The notes below the pieces were generated by a model that did not search any database, was not told where the DNA came from, and saw only the letters and a list, made by a program, of their open reading frames with translations. Made by a program: the position numbers and the translations under genes. Shown here piece by piece: positions 17,810-26,892 of a stretch of DNA of 64,000 nt. Within the stretch, counting starts at the first letter, position 1. Each line of letters begins with the position of its first letter. Source of the stretch: Aureimonas ureilytica (lineage in GTDB: Bacteria; Pseudomonadota; Alphaproteobacteria; Rhizobiales; Rhizobiaceae); contig NZ_LDQA01000047.1 in assembly GCF_001475935.1 (NCBI RefSeq), positions 1 to 64,000 of the forward strand, written 5' to 3'.

Positions 17810-18712
17810 ATGAAGCACATGACCCATCTCCAGAGCCTCGAGGCGGAGTCGATCTACATCATCCGCGAAGTGGCGGCGACGGCCGAGAACCCGGTGATGC
17901 TCTTCTCCATCGGCAAGGATTCGATGGTCATGCTGCATCTGGCACGCAAGGCCTTCGCGCCGGGCAAGCTGCCCTTCCCGCTGCTCCATGTCGATACGAC
18001 CTGGAAGTTCCGCGAGATGATCGAGTTTCGCGACCGCATCGCGCGCGAATGGGATCTCGACCTTATCGTTCACACGAACGAAGAGGGCTTGAAGGCCGGC
18101 ATCAACCCGTTCGATTCCGGCTCGCGCCTTCACACCGACGTGATGAAGACCGAAGGGCTGAAGCAGGCGCTCGGCAAGTACAAGTTCGACGCGGCCTTCG
18201 GCGGCGCGCGGCGCGACGAAGAGAAGAGCCGCGCCAAGGAGCGCGTCTTCTCGCTGCGCTCGGCCGAGCATCGCTGGGAGCCCAAGAACCAGCGCCCCGA
18301 GCCCTGGCACCTCTTCAACACCCGCAAGCGCCAAGGCGAAAGCTTCCGCGTCTTCCCCTTGTCCAATTGGACGGAGGCGGATGTCTGGGACTATATCGCG
18401 CTGGAAGATATTCCCGTCGTGCCGCTCTACTTCGCCAAGCATCGTCCCGTGGTCTCGCGCGACGGCACGCTGATCATGCGCGATGACGAGCGCATGAAGC
18501 TGAATGAGGGCGAGGCGACATCGGACGAGCTGGTGCGCTTCCGCACGCTCGGCTGCTACCCGCTGACGGGCGCAGTGCGCTCCACCGCCACCACGCTGCC
18601 CGAGATCATCGCCGAAATGCGCGCCTCCCGCTCGTCCGAGCGCGAGGGCCGCGTGATCGACCGCGACGGCGGCGCCTCCATGGAAGAAAAGAAGCAGGAA
18701 GGGTATTTCTGA
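17810..18712 (+). CDS. cysD: sulfate adenylyltransferase subunit 2
   Basis: A 300-residue catalytic subunit of ATP sulfurylase, which makes APS from sulfate and ATP. The PP-loop is residues 33-38 (SIGKDS), followed by HLARKAF. The family motifs [40 protein letters not shown] and [12 protein letters not shown] are all present. It ends one base into cysN (TGATG arrangement), and the C-terminus [10 protein letters not shown] is typical. A 111-base gap after cysH contains nothing recognisable, and the genes are probably one operon. Confidence 0.96.
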   Translation: MKHMTHLQSLEAESIYIIREVAATAENPVMLFSIGKDSMVMLHLARKAFAPGKLPFPLLHVDTTWKFREMIEFRDRIAREWDLDLIVHTNEEGLKAGINPFDSGSRLHTDVMKTEGLKQALGKYKFDAAFGGARRDEEKSRAKERVFSLRSAEHRWEPKNQRPEPWHLFNTRKRQGESFRVFPLSNWTEADVWDYIALEDIPVVPLYFAKHRPVVSRDGTLIMRDDERMKLNEGEATSDELVRFRTLGCYPLTGAVRSTATTLPEIIAEMRASRSSEREGRVIDRDGGASMEEKKQEGYF

Positions 18713-20502
18713 TGTCCATCGCACGCCCTTCCTCCGCAGAAGCCGACGCAACTTTGGACAATGTGACCAACGGCACCGCGCTGGCCGAGGACCAGACCTT
18801 TGCCGGTCCGGCGCCTGACGAGGCCCCGCTCGACCCGACGCTCGGTGCGGTGAAGCAGGCCGACCTGCGCGCGCAGGCCGCCGCCGTGGCCGCTGCCGGG
18901 GCCAAGGCCTCGCTTCTGCGCTTCATCACCTGCGGCTCGGTGGACGACGGCAAGTCCACGCTGATCGGCCGGCTTCTGTTCGACACCAATTCCGTCTTCG
19001 ACGACCAGATGGAAGCGCTTCAGCGCGACTCCAAGAAGTTCGGCACCACGGGCAGCGATCTCGACTTCGCGCTTCTGGTGGACGGTCTCTCGGCCGAGCG
19101 CGAGCAGGGCATCACGATCGACGTCGCCTATCGCTATTTCAACACCAAGAACCGCGCCTTCATCATCGCCGACACGCCGGGGCACGAGCAGTACACCCGC
19201 AACATGGCGACCGGCGCGAGCCAGGCCGAACTCGCCATCATCCTTGTGGACGCGCGCAAGGGCATCCTGCCCCAGACGCGGCGTCACTCCTTCATCACCT
19301 CCATGGTCGGCATCAAGTCGGTCATCGTGGCGGTGAACAAGATGGATCTGGTGGAGTTCGACGAGAGCGTCTTCAACGAGATCGTGAAGGGCTATCAGGC
19401 GCTTCTGCCCCATCTCGGCTTCACGGATGTCCGCTACATCCCGCTCTCGGCCAAGAACGGCGACAATCTCGCCGAGCGCTCCGTCCATACGCCCTGGTAC
19501 AAGGGGCCGACGCTGCTCGAAACGCTGGAAGTCGTGGAGCCGCAGACCTTCGCGGCCGGCTCGCCGCATTTCCGCCTGCCGGTGCAATGGGTGAACCGCC
19601 CCAATCTCGACTTCCGCGGCTTTTGCGGCACGGTGGCGGGCGGGCGCATCTCGCAGGGCGACGCCATTCTCTCTCTGCCAAGCCGCAAGCGCTCCACCGT
19701 CAAGGCCGTCTATGGGCCGAACGGGCAGGTCGAAAGCGCCGAGGACGGCGAGGCGATCACACTGACGCTGGCCGACGAAATCGACGCCTCGCGCGGCGAC
19801 GTGCTGGTCAAGGTCGGCGACCCGATCGCCGCGCACCGCATTCTCCACGCTGAGATTTTGTGGATGGTGGACCGTCCGCTGATCGCGGGCGGGCGCTTCG
19901 TCGCCAAGCTTTCGACCGCGCAGACGCCGGTGAACGTGCGCTCGCTGGACGAGGCGGTGGACATCCATTCCTACCAGCCGCGCCATGCCAACGCCCTTCT
20001 CATGAACGAGATCGGCCGCGTCACGCTGCAGTTCGACAAGCCACCGGTGGCGACGCTTTATTCGGAAAGCCGCGAGCTGGGCGCCTTCATCCTGATCGAC
20101 CCGCTGACCAACGAGACGGTGGCGCTCGGCATCGTGACCGGCCTGCCGCGCGAAGGTGAAGCCCCGGCCGCGAGTGCGTCGCGCCCCGGCGCGGCGTCCG
20201 CACCCGCCGCAGCCGCCGCCACCGCGCCGCGCACCCGCTTCGAGCAGGTCAAGGCGGAATGGCTCGGCCCCGCGCTCAGCGCCGACCCGGAGCGGGCGCG
20301 CGGCGTCACGATCTTCCGCGCCATGGCGGCCATCCTGATCGGTCTCATCGCGTTGCTCCTGGGCTTGGCGCTCTGGAAGGCGATCATTCTCGGCGCGCTG
20401 GACTTCGCGCTGCGCCCGCTTCTGCGCCGGCTCATGGTGCCGGCCGAAACCGAAGTTGCGGTGGTGGACCCCAGCACCGTGCGCGACGGCGAGGGCATCT
20501 GA
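18712..20502 (+). CDS. cysN: sulfate adenylyltransferase subunit 1 with a hydrophobic C-terminal extension
   Basis: A 596-residue GTPase subunit that drives APS synthesis with CysD. GTPase motifs: G75-SVDDGKST, D154-TPGH and N209-KMD. Translation-factor-like barrels follow, including PHFRLPVQWVNRP and LVKVGDP. The catalytic part ends near residue 490. Ordinary CysN stops about there, and CysNC fusions carry an APS kinase; this one has neither. Instead there is an Ala/Pro-rich linker, then a helix-like segment (FEQVKAEWLG), a hydrophobic stretch at about residues 538-562 long enough to span the membrane, and a charged tail. The N-terminal 60 residues are also longer than usual. The stop overlaps the next small gene by one base. 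Confidence 0.93.
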   Translation: MSIARPSSAEADATLDNVTNGTALAEDQTFAGPAPDEAPLDPTLGAVKQADLRAQAAAVAAAGAKASLLRFITCGSVDDGKSTLIGRLLFDTNSVFDDQMEALQRDSKKFGTTGSDLDFALLVDGLSAEREQGITIDVAYRYFNTKNRAFIIADTPGHEQYTRNMATGASQAELAIILVDARKGILPQTRRHSFITSMVGIKSVIVAVNKMDLVEFDESVFNEIVKGYQALLPHLGFTDVRYIPLSAKNGDNLAERSVHTPWYKGPTLLETLEVVEPQTFAAGSPHFRLPVQWVNRPNLDFRGFCGTVAGGRISQGDAILSLPSRKRSTVKAVYGPNGQVESAEDGEAITLTLADEIDASRGDVLVKVGDPIAAHRILHAEILWMVDRPLIAGGRFVAKLSTAQTPVNVRSLDEAVDIHSYQPRHANALLMNEIGRVTLQFDKPPVATLYSESRELGAFILIDPLTNETVALGIVTGLPREGEAPAASASRPGAASAPAAAAATAPRTRFEQVKAEWLGPALSADPERARGVTIFRAMAAILIGLIALLLGLALWKAIILGALDFALRPLLRRLMVPAETEVAVVDPSTVRDGEGI

Positions 20503-20672
20503 TGCGCGCGGCCTGCCCGACCTGCGCGGACGCGCCCTGCGAAACTCCGGCCCTTCGCGCCCGCGCCGAGCGCGTCGCCGCCTGGCGTCGCCCGCGCCCG
20601 ATCCTGGAGGCGGCGATGCTCGCCGCCTCGTTTATCCTCTGCGCCGCCGTCGTGCTCGGCGGCGTGATCTGA
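20502..20672 (+). CDS. small single-pass membrane protein coupled to cysN
   Basis: A 56-residue protein whose ATG shares a base with the cysN stop (TGATG), implying coupled translation. The N-terminus is Cys-rich (ACPTCADAPC), followed by an Arg-rich amphipathic part and a C-terminal hydrophobic helix (about residues 37-56, EAAMLAASFILCAAVVLGGVI region). The CxxC could bind a metal or be redox active. It is the last gene of the sulfur operon. I do not recognise the family; codon use matches the neighbours and the coupling supports it being real. Confidence 0.6.
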   Translation: MRAACPTCADAPCETPALRARAERVAAWRRPRPILEAAMLAASFILCAAVVLGGVI

Positions 20673-20757
20673 CATCGGGGGCGGCACGGAGTTCGGCGCT
20701 GCCTCCGCCTTAAGGTGACGTTGAGGCCCGAAAACTCCCGGAAAGGCTTGGGTCTGC

Positions 20758-21222
20758 CTAAAGACCCAGCGCGCTGAGCCCGGGATGATCGTCCGGTCGT
20801 CGCCCGAGCGGCCAATGGAACTTGCGCTCCCCGGCTGCGATCCGCACATCATTGATCGAGGCATGGCGATGGGACATCAGCCCCGCCGCGTCGAACTGCC
20901 AGTTTTCGTTGCCATGCGAGCGGTACCACTGATCGCTGTCGTCGCGCCATTCATAGACGAAGCGCACGGCGATACGCGCATCCGCGTGAGCCCACACCTC
21001 TTTGATCAGCCGATAATCCAGTTCGCGATGCCATTTGCGGGTCAGGAAAGCGACGATCGCCTCGCGTCCGGTGATGAATTCGGCGCGGTTCCGCCAATGG
21101 CTGTCGATCGTATAGGCCAGGGACACCCGCTCGGGATCGCGGCTGTTCCAGGCATCCTCCGCCAGGCGGGCCTTCTGGACGGCGTCGTCGAAGCTGAAGG
21201 GCGGCAGGGGCGGACGGGACAT
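20758..21222 (-). CDS. nuclear transport factor 2-like protein (DUF1348)
   Basis: A 154-residue NTF2-fold protein. The DUF1348 signature is clear: [31 protein letters not shown], then [44 protein letters not shown] and the C-terminal [11 protein letters not shown]. Length is typical (about 150-160). Members are small cytoplasmic proteins of unknown function. It stands alone, converging with the cysteine operon. Confidence 0.88.
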   Translation of the reverse strand: MSRPPLPPFSFDDAVQKARLAEDAWNSRDPERVSLAYTIDSHWRNRAEFITGREAIVAFLTRKWHRELDYRLIKEVWAHADARIAVRFVYEWRDDSDQWYRSHGNENWQFDAAGLMSHRHASINDVRIAAGERKFHWPLGRRPDDHPGLSALGL

Positions 21223-21349
21223 GCACGGACCTTTTCAAAACGATCGGCCTCTGGTTGGCCGATGGGAGCGTAGGAACGTCTGCTGAGACCTCCGGGAAGG
21301 CCTTACGGATCGCTCCGACCGCCCCACCCGATTGTGGATTGTGTCCGGC

Positions 21350-21544
21350 TTAATCGAGTTCGCGCGCTTCCGACGGCAGCATAATTGGAATGCCGTTGCG
21401 GATGGGATAGGCGAGGCGCGCGGCGCGCGAGACCAGCTCGTTGCGCTCCGCGTCGTAGCTCAGGACCGTCTTGGTCAGCGGGCAGACCAGGAGTTCTAGA
21501 AGCTTGGGATCGGGGCGGCCCTTGCGCTCGGTATCATCGACCAT
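21350..21544 (-). CDS. Trm112-family protein
   Basis: A 64-residue protein from the ATG at 21544 (upstream AAGAGATCC; the longer frame lacks support). It has the YcaR/Trm112 pattern [17 protein letters not shown] followed by [30 protein letters not shown]. Only one cysteine is present instead of the four zinc ligands of eukaryotic Trm112, as in most bacterial members. Bacterial homologues are thought to stabilise methyltransferases. It is in line with the LON, thioredoxin and deacylase genes upstream, 135 bases after the first of them. Confidence 0.9.
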   Translation of the reverse strand: MVDDTERKGRPDPKLLELLVCPLTKTVLSYDAERNELVSRAARLAYPIRNGIPIMLPSEARELD

Positions 21545-21679
21545 GCGGATCTCTTTTCGGTTTGGCTGCGCGCCGCGTGTGAGTGAGGGCAGTCCTAAGC
21601 CGGCCCGTCTCCCGCTGAATAGACTTCTGCGCACGCCCTGCCAAGAAAGGCCCCATCCTCCCGCCGTGTCCGGCGCGCG

Positions 21680-22357
21680 CTATTGGAGGATGGGCGTTCC
21701 GTTGCCGTCGTCGCTGTTCTCGCGCGCCAGCGAGATCTCGGTGATCGCGACCAGCGTTTCGGCGCGGGTCTTGAGATCGGGCGCTTCCAGAAGCGCCTGC
21801 TTTTCCGCCGCGCCATAGGGCGACATCATCGACAGCGCGTTCACCAATGTCTCGTTGGAAGCCTTGGACACGCTCTCCCAATCGGCTTCCAGCTGGTTGG
21901 CTTCGAGATAGGAGCGGAAGGCCTTCAGAAGCGCGTCGCGGTCCACCACCTCCTCGCCCTCGCCCGGCGAGAGATCGGCGGTGAAAGGGCAGACGCGGCA
22001 AAGGCGATAGGGCTCGTCGCTTTCCAGCTCTTCCAGAATGCGGAAGCGCGCGATGCCCTGAAGGTTGAGGAGATAGCGCCCGTCGCCCGTTTCGGTCAGC
22101 GAGGTGATGCGCCCGAAGCAGCCCACGGCGCAAAGCTCGGGCTCGCCGGACTCCTGAACCGCGCCGTCGAGGCGCGGCTGAATCATGCCGATGACGCGCG
22201 CGCCGGACATGGCATCGTCGATCAGCGCGAGATAGCGCGGTTCGAAAATGTTGAGCGGCATCTGCCCGCCCGGCAGCAGAAGCGCGCCGGACAAGGGAAA
22301 CACCGCCACCGTTTCCGGCAGATCGGCATCCGAGCTATAGGTCACGTTGCCGGCTTG
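21680..22357 (-). CDS. LON peptidase substrate-binding domain protein
   Basis: A 225-residue protein consisting only of the N-terminal domain of Lon, without the ATPase or protease domains. Motifs: VAVFPLSGALLLPGGQMPLNIFEPRYLALIDDAM, then IGMIQP, and GCFGRITSLTETGDGRYLLNLQGIARFRI. The start is placed at a GTG (22357) with GGAGAAG seven bases upstream; a TTG at 22390 would add eleven residues. Such stand-alone LON proteins are common in alphaproteobacteria and usually lie beside the thioredoxin-TPR and Trm112 genes, as here. Function is unproven; a protein quality-control role is a guess from context. Confidence 0.9.
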   Translation of the reverse strand, partial: QAGNVTYSSDADLPETVAVFPLSGALLLPGGQMPLNIFEPRYLALIDDAMSGARVIGMIQPRLDGAVQESGEPELCAVGCFGRITSLTETGDGRYLLNLQGIARFRILEELESDEPYRLCRVCPFTADLSPGEGEEVVDRDALLKAFRSYLEANQLEADWESVSKASNETLVNALSMMSPYGAAEKQALLEAPDLKTRAETLVAITEISLARENSDDGNGTPILQ

Positions 22358-22463
22358 CACCAAGGTTCTTCTCCGGTTGATCCCGCGCAATTGGCGCAGT
22401 GGGGCGCAAACTCAAGGTCCATGCGACGGCCTCACCCGTCGGACGGCGGCCTCGCCTTCCGCC

Positions 22464-23453
22464 TCAGCGGAAGAGAAGCGAGGACAAACGCCGGCGGCCT
22501 TCCTTCGTCGCCGGGTCCATCGGCCCCCAGGCGTCGAAGAATTCGAGGAGCTTGCGCCGCGCGCCATCGTCCGCGAAGGTCCGGTCGCGCTTGATGATCT
22601 CCAGAAGATGGCCGGCCGCGACATCCCGCTGGCCTTTGGCCTGTGCGATCAGCGCCAGATCGAAGCGGGCCTGGTGATCGTCCGGATTGCCTTCGAGCCG
22701 CGCCTGAAGCTCGGCCTGATCGCCGAGCCCCGCGAGTTCCTCGGCGAGCTTGAGCTTGGTCTTGACGGAAGCGAATGCGGGGTCGTTCAGGACCTCCGGC
22801 GGCAGCTGATCGACCACGGCCTGCGCCCGGTCGGGATGGCCCGCCGCGATGTAACACTCGGCAAGCCCGGCCGCCGCCTTGGCGTTTTCGGGATCGTGCT
22901 GGAGCACGGCCGAGAAGATCTGAGCGGCATTGCCCGCATCGCCCGCCGCCAGAAGCTCGGTGCCTTGTGCGATCGCCTCTTCCAGCGGATCGCCCTCCGC
23001 GCCCGGCCCGCCCATCTTCACCAGCCGATCCACGAAGGCCTTCACCTCGCTCTCGGGCAGCGCGCCCATGAAGCCGTCCACCGGCTGGCCGTTGACGAAG
23101 GCAAAGACGGCCGGGATGGACTGCACGCCGAGCTGGCCCGCGATCGAAGGATGCTCGTCTATATTCATCTTCACGAGCTTCACCCGGCCCTTGGCCGCCT
23201 GAACCACCCGCTCGATGACGGGCGTGAGCTGCTTGCAGGGGCCGCACCAGGGCGCCCAGAAATCCACGAGAACCGGCTGGTTGCGCGACTCGCGAATGAC
23301 GTCGGCCGAGAAATTCGCCGTGGTCGTGTCCTTCACGAGGTCGCCACCGGCCGGAGCACCGCCCGGGGCCGGTGCGGCGCCGGCAGCGGAGCGCGGCGAA
23401 ACGCTTTGACGGCCGAAGCCCATAAGTCCCGAAGCGTAGGGATTGTCGCTCAT
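22464..23453 (-). CDS. CnoX/YbbN-type thioredoxin-TPR chaperone
   Basis: A 329-residue protein: a thioredoxin domain (about residues 40-145) with the redox centre WAPWCGPCK and cis-Pro in IPAVFAF, then C-terminal tetratricopeptide-like helices (LLAAGDAGNAAQIFSAVLQ, AAAGLAECYIAAGHPDRA). This layout is that of CnoX (YbbN), a chaperedoxin that protects proteins from oxidation and hands them to GroEL. The intact CxxC suggests real oxidoreductase activity, as reported for the Caulobacter homologue. It overlaps the upstream deacylase gene by four bases. Confidence 0.9.
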   Translation of the reverse strand: MSDNPYASGLMGFGRQSVSPRSAAGAAPAPGGAPAGGDLVKDTTTANFSADVIRESRNQPVLVDFWAPWCGPCKQLTPVIERVVQAAKGRVKLVKMNIDEHPSIAGQLGVQSIPAVFAFVNGQPVDGFMGALPESEVKAFVDRLVKMGGPGAEGDPLEEAIAQGTELLAAGDAGNAAQIFSAVLQHDPENAKAAAGLAECYIAAGHPDRAQAVVDQLPPEVLNDPAFASVKTKLKLAEELAGLGDQAELQARLEGNPDDHQARFDLALIAQAKGQRDVAAGHLLEIIKRDRTFADDGARRKLLEFFDAWGPMDPATKEGRRRLSSLLFR

Positions 23454-24046
23454 GAGGTCTGTCCGCTCGCAAGGTCGGCCGCGTCCGCTTCGAGGCGCAC
23501 GATCAAGGGATCGTGCCGCACCGCCGCGAACAGGGCGAAGAGATGTTCCCGCGAGATAGAGGTCGTCCCGCGGTTCGTCAGGGGGTGGCAGTTCAGAATA
23601 TCGTGCGCCATCAGGCGCTCATCAAGGACGAGCGTGACCACGCCTTCCCCGTCATTGGCAATGCCGAAGGCCGTCACCGAACCGGGCTCGACGCCGAGCC
23701 GCTCGCGCATCTGCTCGGGTGAACCGAAGGACAGCCGCCCCTGCGCGCCGATGCGCGTGTGCAGCGTCTTGAGGTCCACATTCGTGTCCTCCTGCGCGAC
23801 CACCAGGAACAGGCGGCTCTTCTTGTCTTTCAGGAACAGGTTCTTGGTGTGAGCGCCGGGGATCGTGCCGCGCAGCGCCTGCGATTCGTCCACCGTATAA
23901 ACCGGCTCGTGCGCCACCGTGCGCGAGCGCAAGCCGAGCGCCTCGAAACGCTCCGCCAGCTCGGGCGCGAGCTCCTGCAGGATATCGTCCCGCTCGGGAA
24001 AATCCGCGCTCGCCGCGCCCTGCCCCTCACCCGCCTGCCCGACCAT
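23450..24046 (-). CDS. YbaK/PrdX-type prolyl-tRNA editing protein
   Basis: A 198-residue aminoacyl-tRNA deacylase of the INS family. Motifs: HEPVYTVDESQAL, PGAHTKNLFLKDKKSRLFLVVAQED (with the catalytic-site Lys region), GSPEQMRERLGVEPGSVTAFGIAND and HPLTNRGTTSISREHL. This matches free-standing ProXp-ala (PrdX), which removes Ala wrongly attached to tRNA-Pro. Specificity among INS members cannot be read from sequence alone. It is the first gene of a small operon with the CnoX-like gene. Confidence 0.88.
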   Translation of the reverse strand: MVGQAGEGQGAASADFPERDDILQELAPELAERFEALGLRSRTVAHEPVYTVDESQALRGTIPGAHTKNLFLKDKKSRLFLVVAQEDTNVDLKTLHTRIGAQGRLSFGSPEQMRERLGVEPGSVTAFGIANDGEGVVTLVLDERLMAHDILNCHPLTNRGTTSISREHLFALFAAVRHDPLIVRLEADAADLASGQTS

Positions 24047-24359
24047 GGATGCTCTCCGTGCCGTCTCGTCCTCTCCTTCGCTGGTGCCACCGCCGGTCGT
24101 GCCCCGTCAAGCCGGCGGGCCTCGCGAAGACGAGACATCTCCGACGCAAACCGGGCAGGCGATTCGACCCTTCCCAGCGCGGTCGAACAGCGAGCCACGC
24201 CGAGCAAGGGGACCACCTCCCGTCGCAAGTCCCTGTCCGCGAACGCGGTTTCAAGCATTGCGACGCTTCTGCAATTTTCTCCTTGCCAAACCGAGGGCCA
24301 TCCTTCATAAGCCGCTCATCCGCAGCGGCCCACCGGGCAGCGACGGAACGACAGAGCGG
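24047..24359. other. intergenic region before tRNA-Gly
   Basis: About 310 bases between the PrdX-like gene and the tRNA. Reading frames here show no family motifs. It should carry the promoters of both flanking units. Nothing else is recognised. Confidence 0.5.
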
Positions 24360-24434
24360 GCGGGCGTAGCTCAGGGGTAGAGCACAACCTTGCCAAGGTT
24401 GGGGTCGTGGGTTCGAATCCCATCGCCCGCTCCA
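24360..24434 (+). tRNA. tRNA-Gly (anticodon GCC)
   Basis: A complete cloverleaf. The acceptor stem GCGGGCG (24360-24366) pairs with CGCCCGC (24424-24430), with discriminator T and an encoded CCA (24432-24434). The anticodon arm is CAACC-TTGCCAA-GGTTG with GCC at 24392-24394. The T-arm has GGTTCGAATCC and the D-loop GGGGTAGAGC. Confidence 0.97.
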
Positions 24435-24814
24435 GTCTCTCAAAATCCAAATCATACTGATCAGGCAAAACGCAATCTCCGCGGTTCGTATGTTGCGTGA
24501 TGACGGCGCGGTGCGCCATGCCATTACGCCCGGCTCCACGCGTCTCTCGCGGGGCGTAGATTTTTCGCGGATGGTAGTCGTGAATGGCGCGATGCCCGAT
24601 CAGGGTGTTGGCCTTTTAGGGCGCGGCTCGCCGCGAAGGCCGGCGCGCAGGTAGCCTTCCATTCCGTAGACGAGACCTCCCGAACCACAGGCGGCTCAAG
24701 GCCGGGTCCCAAACGCCCGCCGCAGAACGCGCGCCCTCACCAAAAATCATTGCAATTGCCCGGCAATCCGGGGCTGATGGCCTCGCCTTTGAATCGCAAG
24801 CCGGAACATTGCCG
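24435..24814. other. intergenic region between tRNA-Gly and purC
   Basis: About 380 bases with no recognised gene. The short frames on the minus strand look like chance openings. No integrase remnant or duplicated tRNA 3' end was seen, so there is no sign of an island at this tRNA. Confidence 0.45.
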
Positions 24815-25801
24815 ATGGACGCCGCCACCCTCGCCCCTCATGCCCATCAGGTTCTCTCCGAAGCCGAGATCGCGGGCCTGCCGAATCGCTACCGGGGCAA
24901 GGTACGCGACAATTACGACCTGCCGGACAACAGGCGCATTCTCATCACCACCGACCGGATCAGCGCCTTCGACCGACCGCTGGCCAGCATTCCCTTCAAG
25001 GGGCAGGTGCTGACGCAGATCGCCCGCTACTGGTTCGAGCAGACGGCCTCGATCTGCCCCAACCACGTTCTTGCCTATCCCGACCCCAATGTCGTGGTCG
25101 GCCGTCGCCTCGACATTCTGCCGGTGGAGGTCGTGGTGCGTGGCTATCTGGCCGGGACGACATCGACCTCCATCCTGACGCGCTACCGCGCCGGCGAGCG
25201 CGAGATGTACGGGCACCGCCTGCCCGAGGACCTGCGCCCCAACGAGAAACTGCCCCAGCCCATCATCACCCCGACCACCAAGGCGATGGATGGCGGCCAT
25301 GACGAGCCCTTGAGCGAAGCGGAGATCATCGAGGGCGGCATCCTGTCCGCCGAGGATTGGCGCACGGTTTCGCAAGCCGCGCTGGCGCTCTTCGCGAGGG
25401 GGCAGGCTGTGGCGGCCGAACGGGGCCTGATCCTGGCGGATACGAAATACGAGTTCGGCCGCGATGCGGACGGGCGCATTGTTCTGGCCGACGAGGTTCA
25501 TACGCCGGATTCGAGCCGCTACTGGTTTGCCCAAAGCTATGCCGAGCGCTTTGCGGCAGGGGCAGCGCCCGAAAGCTTCGACAAGGACTTCATCCGCAAC
25601 TGGGTGGTGGCGCGCTGCGACCCCTATCGCGATCCGATCCCGGAAATTCCGGCCGATGTCGTTCTGGAAGCGGCGGCCGTCTATATCCGCGCCCACGAGA
25701 TCATCACGGGCCGGACGTTCGTTTTGCCCGATGCGACAGAAGTCCCGCTGGAGCGCATCCAGCGCAACCTCGCGGCCTATCTGGAGACGGGCACCGACTG
25801 A
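24815..25801 (+). CDS. purC: phosphoribosylaminoimidazole-succinocarboxamide synthase (long form)
   Basis: A 328-residue SAICAR synthetase acting in purine synthesis: it joins CAIR and aspartate using ATP. The start is the ATG at 24815; a TTG at 24809 is possible. Motifs: [28 protein letters not shown] at the N-terminus, [17 protein letters not shown], and [14 protein letters not shown] (aspartate and metal-binding region). It belongs to the longer (about 300-330 residue) class resembling the yeast-like form; many alphaproteobacteria also have a short PurC of about 250 residues beside purSQL, so this may be a second copy. Confidence 0.93.
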   Translation: MDAATLAPHAHQVLSEAEIAGLPNRYRGKVRDNYDLPDNRRILITTDRISAFDRPLASIPFKGQVLTQIARYWFEQTASICPNHVLAYPDPNVVVGRRLDILPVEVVVRGYLAGTTSTSILTRYRAGEREMYGHRLPEDLRPNEKLPQPIITPTTKAMDGGHDEPLSEAEIIEGGILSAEDWRTVSQAALALFARGQAVAAERGLILADTKYEFGRDADGRIVLADEVHTPDSSRYWFAQSYAERFAAGAAPESFDKDFIRNWVVARCDPYRDPIPEIPADVVLEAAAVYIRAHEIITGRTFVLPDATEVPLERIQRNLAAYLETGTD

Positions 25802-25805
25802 GGCT

Positions 25806-26792
25806 TTAGGATAAGACCTCCGGCGCGGCTCCGCGATCAGCGCGCCGACCCGGCTCGGGCGCATCGCCGCAAAGGCTTACGGGCGATGTCGCCTCGGGGA
25901 GTTCGGAGGCCAGCGCGTCGAGCGCCAAGCGAACGCGCAGCGGCAGATGTGCCGTCTGCGGCCAAAGGGCGTGCGTGTCGAAGACGTGCGAGGGCAGGTC
26001 TTCCAGCACGGTGACGAGCCGACCCGCCAGAAGCTCCTGCCGGATCAGCCAACAGGGCAGCCAGGCCAGCCCATGCCCGGCCACCGCCGCATCCCGGATC
26101 ACGCCGAGATCGTCGAAGCGCAGGCGGCTCGGCGGGGTGGTCTCGGTCGCCGGCCTAGCTTCGCCTGGAAAACGCCAGCCGAGAACACGGCCCGCGCGCC
26201 CATAGAGGATGGCCTGATGCCGCTCCAGATCGGCCAGAACCCTCGGCGCACCCATCGCGTCGAGATAGGAGGGCGCGGCGCAGACCCGCATATACTGATG
26301 CGCCACCCGGCGCACCATGAGGCCGGGCCAGGGCTGAAGCGGCCCATTGCGCAGCACGAGATCGAAACCGTCCTCCAGAAGATCGACCAGCCGGTCGCTG
26401 AAGTTCAGATCGAGCTCCAGCCGGGGATGCGCGCTGGCGAGGCGTATCAGCACCGGCGCCACGCATTGGCGCCCGAAAAGCACCGGCATCGACACGCGCA
26501 GGCGACCGGACACTTCCCGCCGCCCGGCATCCAGCATGGCGCGGCCGGCCTGCAACTCGCCCAGCCCACGTCGGCAATGCTCAAAGAAGACCTGCCCATC
26601 CTCGGTCAGAGCGATCGTGCGCGTCGTGCGATGCAGGAGCTTCGCGCCCAGCCGCGCTTCGAGGCGCGCCACCGCCTTGCCAACGGCCGAGCGCGACAGG
26701 TTGAGCCGGGCCGCCGCCGGCGCGAAGCCACCGGCCTCCACCGCCGCGACGAAGAGCGGAATGTCCGCCAGCATCTCGCCTTGCTCGATCAT
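25806..26792 (-). CDS. LysR-family regulator
   Basis: A 328-residue regulator with the N-terminal helix-turn-helix at about residues 10-70 (FVAAVEAGGFAPAAARLNLSRSAVGKAVARLEARLG, then HRTTRTIALTEDG). The C-terminal effector domain runs from LRVSMPVLFGRQCVAP to LPCWLIRQELLAGRLVTVLED. This resembles the subgroup that controls oxidoreductases. It is divergent from the alcohol dehydrogenase gene with a 100-base gap, so that gene is the likely target. The tail after residue 300 is low-complexity. It converges with purC, the stops being four bases apart. Confidence 0.9.
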   Translation of the reverse strand: MIEQGEMLADIPLFVAAVEAGGFAPAAARLNLSRSAVGKAVARLEARLGAKLLHRTTRTIALTEDGQVFFEHCRRGLGELQAGRAMLDAGRREVSGRLRVSMPVLFGRQCVAPVLIRLASAHPRLELDLNFSDRLVDLLEDGFDLVLRNGPLQPWPGLMVRRVAHQYMRVCAAPSYLDAMGAPRVLADLERHQAILYGRAGRVLGWRFPGEARPATETTPPSRLRFDDLGVIRDAAVAGHGLAWLPCWLIRQELLAGRLVTVLEDLPSHVFDTHALWPQTAHLPLRVRLALDALASELPEATSPVSLCGDAPEPGRRADRGAAPEVLS

Positions 26793-26842
26793 TGTCGCCT
26801 CTCAAGCACCGATCCTGCGCCGATCTATCGCCACCGAAGACA

Positions 26843-26872
26843 CGAGATCAACGCTAGCTTCGCGCGATCTCG
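26843..26872. promoter_or_regulatory. candidate LysR operator
   Basis: Perfect 7-bp arms CGAGATC (26843-26849) and GATCTCG (26866-26872), separated by 16 bases, in the gap between the divergent LysR and dehydrogenase genes. The position suits a LysR binding site, but the prediction rests on symmetry alone. Confidence 0.35.
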
Positions 26873-26892
26873 AACCCTTTGGAGACGACGTC

